Program-made: the position numbers and the translations under genes | From: Salinicoccus halitifaciens | Lineage (GTDB): Bacteria; Bacillota; Bacilli; Staphylococcales; Salinicoccaceae | NCBI RefSeq assembly: GCF_021026095.1 | Contig: NZ_JAJNCU010000003.1 | Coordinates: 186,001-250,000, forward strand | Direction of reading: 5' to 3' | Length of the DNA stretch: 64,000 nucleotides | Shown here: in pieces, positions 45,565 through 52,527 of the stretch | Numbering within the stretch: position 1 is the first letter of the stretch | How the letters are laid out: each line of letters opens with the position of its first letter | The notes under the pieces: model-generated | What the model was told of the DNA's origin: nothing | Databases searched by the model: none | Seen by the model: only the letters and a program-made list of their open reading frames with translations

Positions 45565-45592
45565 AGTATATCATGATTGCGGTGCAAGTCAA
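45565..45592 (-). promoter_or_regulatory. Promoter of the TPP-controlled operon
   Basis: Minus strand TTGACT (45592-45587), 16-nt spacer, TATACT (45570-45565); the riboswitch begins about 25 bp downstream. On the other side, TTGAAAGTGCTTTCC at 45634-45648 is one central base away from the cre consensus and may serve the plus-strand symporter operon. Confidence 0.65.
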
Positions 45593-45715
45593 AGCGCTCG
45601 GGAGACTGTTATGACGGGCATCCAGATTGGTCATTGAAAGTGCTTTCCCGGTTATATATAATTAAATTACGCAATTGATTGAATACACCAAATATTCAAA
45701 AAGGGGATGTTACAC

Positions 45716-45925
45716 ATGGCGCGAAGATCAAAGTTCAAAGATCCGGGGCTCTTTATGACCCTGATCATCATCATCTATTCCACCATCGTGTTCGCATGGT
45801 GGCCGACCGACATCTATATGGCCGGCATATCGCTGGTTGCATGGCTGATGTTCTTCGGTCTGTTCCTATGGTTCATCATCACCGCAGCCTATGTCGTATG
45901 GATTGAAAAAATTGAGAAGGATTAG
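45716..45925 (+). CDS. Small membrane subunit next to an SSS symporter (DUF3311-like)
   Basis: About 69 residues with two hydrophobic helices separated by WWPTDIYMAGIS. Small proteins of this kind precede SSS transporters of the PanF branch. The ATG at 45716 has AAAGGGG at good distance; an ATG three codons earlier would place the site too near. The symporter starts 13 bp downstream. Confidence 0.75.
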   Translation: MARRSKFKDPGLFMTLIIIIYSTIVFAWWPTDIYMAGISLVAWLMFFGLFLWFIITAAYVVWIEKIEKD

Positions 45926-45937
45926 GGGGTATGGGAC

Positions 45938-47377
45938 ATGCAGGTTACTGAAGGAATCATTTTATTAATCTACCTTGTCTTCATGACAATCATCGGCATC
46001 TACTTCTACAGGCGCGCCCGCCAGAGTGAGAGCGACTACTTCACAGCCGGCCAGAGCATCAATACATTCGTCGGTGCTTTCGCAATATTTGCAGCCATCG
46101 CGAGTTCAAGTTCATTGATGGGCGCGGTCGGTTCCGGTGTCACGCTCGGGCTGCCGTACTATTTCACGTACGCATTCGGGGTGCTTGCGGCACTGCCGCT
46201 CGCGATGTTCCTAATCTCCGGCCAGGTCAGGCGTTCCGGTGCCAAAAGCATGCCGGACTTCTTCCATCAGCGGTTCGGCACATCGGTCCAGATATTATCC
46301 GCAATCATCGTCGTGCTCGCCATGACGTTCTATATGGTGCCGCAGCTGACTGCAGCCGGCATCATCGGTTCATACGTCCTCGGCATTGAGTACGCGACGG
46401 CGACCATCATACTCGGACTCGGGTTCACCATATACGCAGCACTCGGCGGCATGTGGGCGATTACATACACCGACCTGTTCCAGGGTATGATCATGCTTTT
46501 CGGTGCGGTGACGCTCGCTGCCATCATCTGGGTGGACTTCGGCAGCATCGGCAATATGCTCGACAGCGCGCTTGCCACGGACCCGGCCTTCGGTGACGTG
46601 ACACAGCCGTGGATGTCCTACTTCGGACTGTTCATCGCCTTCATCTGGTTCGGCATCATTTCACCGTCCGTCGTCATGCGTAACTTCGCATCACGCGATG
46701 CACGGACCGCACGCCGCTCCTCGATGTGGGGGACGTTCATCTACATCATCCTGTTCCTGAGCGGATTCTTCATCACCATCGCCGGTGTCACACTCGGTAT
46801 CGTGGGGACGCTCGAGAACACGGATATGATCTTCGTCTCCGTCGTGGAGGAATATCTGCCGCCGATACTCGGGGGCATCATGCTTGCAGGGCTGCTTGCC
46901 GCCATCATGTCTTCAGCCGATGCGATGCTGCTCGCGATCTCTGCAGGTATTGCACATGACGTCTATAAACAGCACATCAACCCGAATGCGACCGAACGTT
47001 CCGTGACACTGCTCGGACTGATCACGATGTTCGTCGCCGTCATCATCGGCATCGTCATCGCCATCAACCCGCCGGGCATCATTGCGGTCATGGTCGGATG
47101 GGTCGGCGGATTCCTGTTGTCATCATTCGGATTTCCGTTCGTCCTCGGCATATGGTGGAAGCGCGCGAATAAGATCGGGGCATTCACCGGCATGCTCGGC
47201 GGTGCGGTTTTATTCCTCATACTCGTCGCAAGCCAGGCACTGCCGACGAACGCAGAGCCGATCATCGCTGCACCGGTGTCGCTCATACTGGTCATCGTCG
47301 TCAGCCTGATGACATCACCGCCGCCGAAAGAACAGCAGGACAGGGTGGACATGTACCACACACACCTGGATAACTGA
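45938..47377 (+). CDS. Sodium:solute symporter (SSS family)
   Basis: 479 residues with about 13 helices. Residues IFAAIASSSSLMGAVGSG correspond to helix 1, and AAIMSSADAMLLAIS to helix 8 with the Na2-site serines. RRARQSESDYFTAGQSI is the typical N-terminal loop. It is translationally linked to the next gene (stop and start share one base). The nearby convergent permease/creatininase pair may or may not be functionally related. Confidence 0.92.
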   Translation: MQVTEGIILLIYLVFMTIIGIYFYRRARQSESDYFTAGQSINTFVGAFAIFAAIASSSSLMGAVGSGVTLGLPYYFTYAFGVLAALPLAMFLISGQVRRSGAKSMPDFFHQRFGTSVQILSAIIVVLAMTFYMVPQLTAAGIIGSYVLGIEYATATIILGLGFTIYAALGGMWAITYTDLFQGMIMLFGAVTLAAIIWVDFGSIGNMLDSALATDPAFGDVTQPWMSYFGLFIAFIWFGIISPSVVMRNFASRDARTARRSSMWGTFIYIILFLSGFFITIAGVTLGIVGTLENTDMIFVSVVEEYLPPILGGIMLAGLLAAIMSSADAMLLAISAGIAHDVYKQHINPNATERSVTLLGLITMFVAVIIGIVIAINPPGIIAVMVGWVGGFLLSSFGFPFVLGIWWKRANKIGAFTGMLGGAVLFLILVASQALPTNAEPIIAAPVSLILVIVVSLMTSPPPKEQQDRVDMYHTHLDN

Positions 47378-47952
47378 TGGAAAAGGATGACATGATGATA
47401 AAACGCATCGGCAGTAAAAATATATCCGAAAAAGCATTATACCGGGCGATATATAAAAGCCTGGGACTGAAGGCCCGTATGAATAAAACCATCACACCCG
47501 GGCATCTTCAATCACACACAGTGAGCAAAACGCTGATACACCATCCGTTCTGGATGGTGAAGAGCATGGTGCTTGCCGACCGGCCGCCCTTCCCGCCGAG
47601 GAAGATTCCGCGCATGATTTTCGTGGACGCGGTGTCGGGCTACAGGGGCATCTTCTCACATGTACCGCCCGTGACCGAAGAAGCTCCGGGTGAGAAAATT
47701 GAACCGCATATCACAGAGGAAGACCTGCAGAAATATGTGGACGATGTGAGGAAGCGGCAGATCGACAAGCAGTATATGCTGAAGAAGCCGCGGCATGAAA
47801 CAGTCGAGACCACATTGGCACATCTGCCAGTTTATGAGGTGAAGGTGGAGAGTGCTGAAGTGGACGAAACTTTCTACATCAATGCCAATACGGGGGAAGA
47901 CGAGCAGTTCCTGAGTGAGAGATGGACGAGTAAAAAAGATTTGCTCGGATAA
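47377..47952 (+). CDS. Hypothetical protein coupled to the SSS symporter
   Basis: 191 residues, no membrane helix, basic N-terminal half and acidic C-terminal half. PPFPPRKIPRMIFVDAVSGYRG and VYEVKVESAEVDETFYINANTG (given here as PPFPPRKIPRMIFVDAVSG and YEVKVESAEVDETFYI) are the most distinctive parts. No family is recognised. The start ATG overlaps the symporter stop as TGATG; ATGs at 47392 and 47395 have a closer GGA site and are possible. Location suggests a helper or an enzyme for the imported solute. Confidence 0.6.
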   Translation: MEKDDMMIKRIGSKNISEKALYRAIYKSLGLKARMNKTITPGHLQSHTVSKTLIHHPFWMVKSMVLADRPPFPPRKIPRMIFVDAVSGYRGIFSHVPPVTEEAPGEKIEPHITEEDLQKYVDDVRKRQIDKQYMLKKPRHETVETTLAHLPVYEVKVESAEVDETFYINANTGEDEQFLSERWTSKKDLLG

Positions 47953-47954
47953 AT

Positions 47955-47989
47955 AAAACGGAAGCAGGATAAAGTCCTGCTTCCGTTTT
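47955..47989. terminator. Strong bidirectional terminator
   Basis: AAAACGGAAGCAGGA (47955-47969) and TCCTGCTTCCGTTTT (47975-47989) make a 15-bp perfect stem with T-runs, between two convergent operons. Confidence 0.92.
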
Positions 47990-47996
47990 TTAATGC

Positions 47997-48806
47997 TTAC
48001 AAAGGTATTTCCTTTTTCCTGATCTCGACTTCCAACTCTTCGAGATACTCAACAAACTCGGAGATGTTGTCCACCATCCGCTTCTGGTATTCCTGTCCCT
48101 TATCTTTATCCGCAGGTGTTGCATCCCCCATCACGCCCACACCATTTGTCGCTTCCCTGTAGTGGGCGACGTCGCTTGCAGTGAGTATCTTATCCGTCAG
48201 CACGTTCGGATCGTGTTGTAAAAACCTGTTATGGTCTGACGGGATGTTCTTGACGGCAGCTTCCGGGCTGCACAGCTCAGCGTGCCTGTCGTACATGATG
48301 GATGTTTCGAGTTCTTCAGCGTGTCCGATGCCGCCGGGTTCGACTTCACTCAGTTCCCTGCCCGCAACTGCATTGATGTAGAACGGATCGGCGATCCCGA
48401 CGAAGGCGCCGGTGTTATTCCTGACCCGGGTCAGGGCGATTCGGAGCGGCGGCAGGTTCGCTTCCCTGTGCCCGTTGATGATCAGTATCTTTTCGAATCC
48501 ATGATAGATCAAAGAATTCAATACATCCTCCACGACATGCGTCAATGTCTCCGGCCTTAACGTGACCGTGCCGGGGTAGGCCATATGGTGCGGTGCCCAG
48601 CCGTACCACAATGGGGAGGCAATGAGCACACCGGTCTTTTCGGCCACATCCATCGCGATGTCCTGGGCCAGCAGTGAATCGGTGCCGAGCGGCAGATGCT
48701 TTCCATGCTGCTCCACACTGCCAACGGGCAGAAGGATCGTCTTCTTCTCCTTTAGATAAGCTTCCACGTCTTCCCATTTATTTTCATGCAGATAATATTT
48801 CATCAT
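47997..48806 (-). CDS. Creatininase family amidohydrolase
   Basis: About 269 residues. Metal ligands of the creatininase fold are visible: Glu and His in GSVEQHGKHLPLGTD, Asp of the same segment, His in NGHREAN and Glu in GHAEELETS. The family opens cyclic amides (creatinine to creatine) or acts on formamides and mycofactocin precursors. Its ATG overlaps the end of the APC permease gene, with AAGGAG in front, so the permease may import the substrate. True creatininase activity is not proven; NGHREAN differs from the more common NGHGGN. Confidence 0.82.
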   Translation of the reverse strand: MMKYYLHENKWEDVEAYLKEKKTILLPVGSVEQHGKHLPLGTDSLLAQDIAMDVAEKTGVLIASPLWYGWAPHHMAYPGTVTLRPETLTHVVEDVLNSLIYHGFEKILIINGHREANLPPLRIALTRVRNNTGAFVGIADPFYINAVAGRELSEVEPGGIGHAEELETSIMYDRHAELCSPEAAVKNIPSDHNRFLQHDPNVLTDKILTASDVAHYREATNGVGVMGDATPADKDKGQEYQKRMVDNISEFVEYLEELEVEIRKKEIPL

Positions 48807-50188
48807 TTCTTCTCCTTTACCCATAGATTCTCGACATCCTCCGGACTTAAAAACTTCCAGCGCTTCCTTGCATAGGCGAAGTACCATATGGTGAGGAGCA
48901 CGATCCATCCGACGCCGATTGCGATCGCAATCGGATTGACATAGGTGATGATCACCAGACAGCCGAGGGAAGCGACGATTGCCAGGACAGGCACGTTTTT
49001 GATGTTGAACGGATACCTGAAACGTGGGCTCCAGTCCGTCCTCGTTTTTCTCACAACGATGAGTGCGATATTCATCAGGATCATCATAAGCCAGTTGGAA
49101 AACACCGCGGCACTGATCAATATGCCGAGCACTTCCGCGTAGCCGAATATGCTCATGAATGTCGCGGCCAGCGCAAGGATACCTGTCGCAAGCACTGCGT
49201 TATAGGGAATCCCGGCTTTCGATAGTTTCGCAAACACCGGCGGAAAAGCATGCTCCCTCGCCGCAGCATACAACATCCTCGAAGCGCCGAGCAGACAGCC
49301 GATGGTCGATGTTGCTGTGGCGGTCAGGGCCGCAATCGCAATCAGCACGGGACCGTATGACGGCAGCACATTCTCCACCGCAAGTGCAAGCGGGGCGGCG
49401 GATTCTGCAAGGTCCTCGATCGGTGTACTCGATACCACGCCGTATCCGACGAGCACATATAAGATGACCACGGTGACGAGTGCCGAAACCTGCGCATAAG
49501 GCAGATTGACCCGCGGGTTCTTCGCCTCCTCACCGAGTGTCAGCACCGCTTCGACCTGCATCTGGCCGAAAGCGATCAGCGCCACGGCGGCAAACAGGCC
49601 GGCGACGCCGTTCGTGAACAAGTCCGTATATGTAAACGGCCCTGCCGGATTGCTCCCTATCGTGAAGAGCGCAATCGCAAACAGTGAAATGATTTGTATA
49701 ATCGATAATATAGTATTGACCTTACCGGTGAAATTGATGCCGTAAAGCAGCATCAAAGTGATCAATACGGAGATGACCGGCCCGGAAATGAATGGCGGCA
49801 CACCCGGCACAAGCACCGTCAGGTAGCCCGCGAACCCGAGGTTCACTGCGCCTGCGGCAAAAGAAAATGAAAGAAAATATAATCCTGAACACCACAGTGC
49901 AATCAGTTTCGACAAATCTTTTGAAATCGGAAAGAAAGCAAATTTGGAATAAACATATGAAGCCCCCTGATACGGCCAGCTTGAAGCCATCTCGGCATAG
50001 CTCATCGATGACATGATCGCCAGAGCACCCGCAATCAGGAAGGCGATGAATAAAGCAGGCCCCGTCTCGGAAATCGCCGGACCGATGACGGTGAATATTC
50101 CGCCGCCCACCAAAGCACCCACACCGATGGACCATAGGTCGATGAAATTTAAACTCCTTGATATTGAACGATCAGCAGCCCTTTCCAT
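48803..50188 (-). CDS. APC family amino acid/amine permease
   Basis: About 461 residues and 12 hydrophobic segments. SIGVGALVGGGIFTVIG, the unwound helix 1 with its glycines, and SYAEMASSWPYQGASYVY in helix 2-3 are typical of APC transporters. The ATG at 50188 follows AAGGGTGAGG; the ORF runs further upstream without a site. Coupled with the creatininase-family gene, so it may carry creatinine or a similar amide. Substrate not certain. Confidence 0.88.
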   Translation of the reverse strand: MERAADRSISRSLNFIDLWSIGVGALVGGGIFTVIGPAISETGPALFIAFLIAGALAIMSSMSYAEMASSWPYQGASYVYSKFAFFPISKDLSKLIALWCSGLYFLSFSFAAGAVNLGFAGYLTVLVPGVPPFISGPVISVLITLMLLYGINFTGKVNTILSIIQIISLFAIALFTIGSNPAGPFTYTDLFTNGVAGLFAAVALIAFGQMQVEAVLTLGEEAKNPRVNLPYAQVSALVTVVILYVLVGYGVVSSTPIEDLAESAAPLALAVENVLPSYGPVLIAIAALTATATSTIGCLLGASRMLYAAAREHAFPPVFAKLSKAGIPYNAVLATGILALAATFMSIFGYAEVLGILISAAVFSNWLMMILMNIALIVVRKTRTDWSPRFRYPFNIKNVPVLAIVASLGCLVIITYVNPIAIAIGVGWIVLLTIWYFAYARKRWKFLSPEDVENLWVKEKK

Positions 50189-50406
50189 AACCCTCACCCT
50201 TTCAGCAGCAATATACCCACTTATAATATATGAATGTTTTGAATAGTTCAAATTATTTTGGGGACAATTAGCGAGGATAAAAATATAGTTCCCAGCTGAA
50301 AGCAGGATGACAAAGCGGTCTCAATATATGCTACGGGACATCAGAGTGATTTAAGAGCTTTATTGTTGGTGAAATTTCCTTTTGCACCAGTGCTTACATC
50401 ATAATA

Positions 50407-50436
50407 TTGGGAATTAAATCACATGATTGTTATAAT
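50407..50436 (+). promoter_or_regulatory. Promoter of the betaine-binding protein gene
   Basis: TTGGGA (50407-50412), 18-nt spacer, perfect TATAAT (50431-50436). It is the clearest element in the 300-bp divergent gap 50189-50488; nothing else was recognised there. Confidence 0.55.
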
Positions 50437-50488
50437 ATATCCGAAGCTTTCATAAGCTCTATCATCATTAAAAAGGAGTCTATGCAAT

Positions 50489-51415
50489 TTGTTCAATTTC
50501 AATTTCATGAGATTCATGCTGGTTGGAATTTTATTTTCATCACTTTTTGCAGCAGGCTGCAGCATTAACATGACAGAAGCTGATGATATCAGCGATAATG
50601 CCGGAAATGGGGATTACAGTCAGGAAATGGATTACACAATCACCGGAGTTGAACCCGGCGCCGGACAGACTGAAGCGATCAATGATGCCATAGAAACATA
50701 TGACAGCCTGGATGGATGGGAACAGAAGACTTCATCCGCCGCTGCAATGCTCGCCGAACTTGATGAGGCCTTTGAAAATGAAGCACCGATTGCCGTAGCT
50801 GCATGGTCACCCCACTTCAAGTTCTCACAGTATGACCTCAAATATTTGGAGGACACTGAAGGCATCTTCGGGGAAGAAGAGGCCATAAGGACGATAGCCA
50901 GAACGGACCTCGAAGAAGATCTGCCTCACGCCTACAAGATCCTGGACAGGATCCAGTTTGAACCTGAAATGATTGAGGACGCAGTGGCACAAAATGCAGG
51001 CACGGATGCGGACTATACTGAAGTCGCCCGTGAATGGGTGAATGAAAATGCGGATACGGTTGAGGAATGGACAGCAGGCGCCACACCTGCAGCAGGTGAA
51101 CCCGTTAAACTCGTCACCACACACTGGGATGATTCACTATTCACCGCAAACGTCGCCGCCGTTGTTTTAAGCGAGCATGGTTTTGATGTCACGTTGAGTG
51201 CAGTGGATACACTCGCCTTGTTTGAAACCATTGCCGCAGGTGACGCGGATGCATCCCTCTCACCATGGCTCCCTGTAACAGACGGCACCTACTATGATGA
51301 ATACGCAGATCAGATTGATGACCTCGGGCCGCATACGGAAGGTGCCAAAATAGGCATCGCCGTCCCTGAATATATGGATATCGATTCAATCGAAGATCTG
51401 AATCCAAAAGAATGA
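50489..51415 (+). CDS. Orphan glycine betaine/proline-betaine-binding lipoprotein with permuted lobes
   Basis: 308 residues with a lipoprotein signal (LFAAGC). The fold is that of OpuAC/ProX receptors, but the order is turned: the segment with ITGVEPGAGQTEAI, AAMLAELDEAF and AAWSPHFKFSQYDLKYLED comes first, and the segment with VKLVTTHWDDSLFTANV, SPWLPVTDGTYYDEY and AKIGIAVPEYM second. In the Bacillus OpuAC as I recall it the latter half is N-terminal. Aromatic residues for a quaternary amine (Trp in AAWSPH, THWDD, SPWLP) are kept. Start is TTG behind AAGGAG; an ATG at 50482 is out of frame. No permease or ATPase adjoins. Confidence 0.82.
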   Translation: MFNFNFMRFMLVGILFSSLFAAGCSINMTEADDISDNAGNGDYSQEMDYTITGVEPGAGQTEAINDAIETYDSLDGWEQKTSSAAAMLAELDEAFENEAPIAVAAWSPHFKFSQYDLKYLEDTEGIFGEEEAIRTIARTDLEEDLPHAYKILDRIQFEPEMIEDAVAQNAGTDADYTEVAREWVNENADTVEEWTAGATPAAGEPVKLVTTHWDDSLFTANVAAVVLSEHGFDVTLSAVDTLALFETIAAGDADASLSPWLPVTDGTYYDEYADQIDDLGPHTEGAKIGIAVPEYMDIDSIEDLNPKE

Positions 51416-51424
51416 CATACTTAA

Positions 51425-51453
51425 AACACCCCTGAAAAGCTTTCAGGGGTGTT
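51425..51453. terminator. Terminator between the betaine receptor and mcrC
   Basis: AACACCCCTGAAA (51425-51437) and TTTCAGGGGTGTT (51441-51453) form a 13-bp stem with a 3-nt loop, followed by CTCTT. Confidence 0.85.
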
Positions 51454-51474
51454 CTCTTGCAATGGGAATCTGAC

Positions 51475-52527
51475 TTAACCTTCCAATTCATCAGCAATGG
51501 CATTAAGCTGAGCAGCTATTGCTATAAACTCCTGGTTTAAATCCAGTGTTTTTACACTAATTTTATTACCACTCATCCTATACTCATTATCGGGTTGTAC
51601 CGCTTCATCCGTACGGGCATATAACAACATCCCGGAAATTTCCCGGGAGCTCGTCTTTTCTTCATAGGCCTTATTCTTTACATAAGCAAAAATCTGGTAC
51701 ATGTTACTCGAGTGTATTTTATTAGGACCAAAGTACGATTGGGTGTTATGAGCATAATATTTAGCATCGATTATCAGCACTCTGTTGCCATATGTCAGTG
51801 TGATGTCGCTTTGCATCACAGGCAGCATGTCATTCATATCATCGTCAATACCCCAGGGGATTTGAGAAGACCTTACATCAAAGTGAGGATATTCTTTTCG
51901 GTAGTATTCAAGAATAAATTTTTCATACAAACGGCTCATCCTCTGTTCGTCTATGAACGTAGCCATCTTATATCCGCCTTTATCCGTACTCAAAAGCATC
52001 CCCTCGATGATGAATCGGCATATGGAGATCAACATCCGATAAGCCTGCGTGTTACGGTGAAAACGAATAGTTGACCAGTTGATGGCACCTGGCTCAATCA
52101 TTTCCACATCAGAAAAATAAAGCATTTCCTTCTTCAGAATACTTTTGTACTCAATGTCTACATCTGCATGGCGAATCAGCATCAGAACTGTGGTTTTTAT
52201 TATTTGGTTTAAAAGGTTATTTTCGGAAAGTGCATCATAATTGCATGTGAGCATCTGCTTTCTCGCAATTTTATTCCGGATGGTGCCCTGCATGTCAATC
52301 TTGCCGTGCATTACAGCCAAATCTTCCGTTTGATTCGTATATTCCCGGTATAATCCCTGCTTCAGCTGTTGGCTGAGACCCTTTGAAAGGATAGCGGCAA
52401 ATAAATTATGAATATTATCAAAGTCTTCACCTTCTATTTCATCATAATTCGACTGCTTCAGAACAGAGAAAGCATATGATAGCATATAATAGGTATTTTT
52501 TATGAATATCGTATTATCTTTCTTCAT
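51475..52527 (-). CDS. mcrC: McrC-family nuclease subunit of a type IV restriction system
   Basis: About 350 residues. The N-terminal part binds the McrB ring; the C-terminal PD-(D/E)XK nuclease core is visible as MQSDITLTYGN followed by VLIIDAKYY, and a glutamine-containing helix SSNMYQIFAYVK. McrC stimulates McrB GTP hydrolysis and cuts DNA with modified bases. The ATG at 52527 overlaps the mcrB stop by 4 bp. The pair is AT-rich relative to its neighbours. Confidence 0.9.
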   Translation of the reverse strand: MKKDNTIFIKNTYYMLSYAFSVLKQSNYDEIEGEDFDNIHNLFAAILSKGLSQQLKQGLYREYTNQTEDLAVMHGKIDMQGTIRNKIARKQMLTCNYDALSENNLLNQIIKTTVLMLIRHADVDIEYKSILKKEMLYFSDVEMIEPGAINWSTIRFHRNTQAYRMLISICRFIIEGMLLSTDKGGYKMATFIDEQRMSRLYEKFILEYYRKEYPHFDVRSSQIPWGIDDDMNDMLPVMQSDITLTYGNRVLIIDAKYYAHNTQSYFGPNKIHSSNMYQIFAYVKNKAYEEKTSSREISGMLLYARTDEAVQPDNEYRMSGNKISVKTLDLNQEFIAIAAQLNAIADELEG

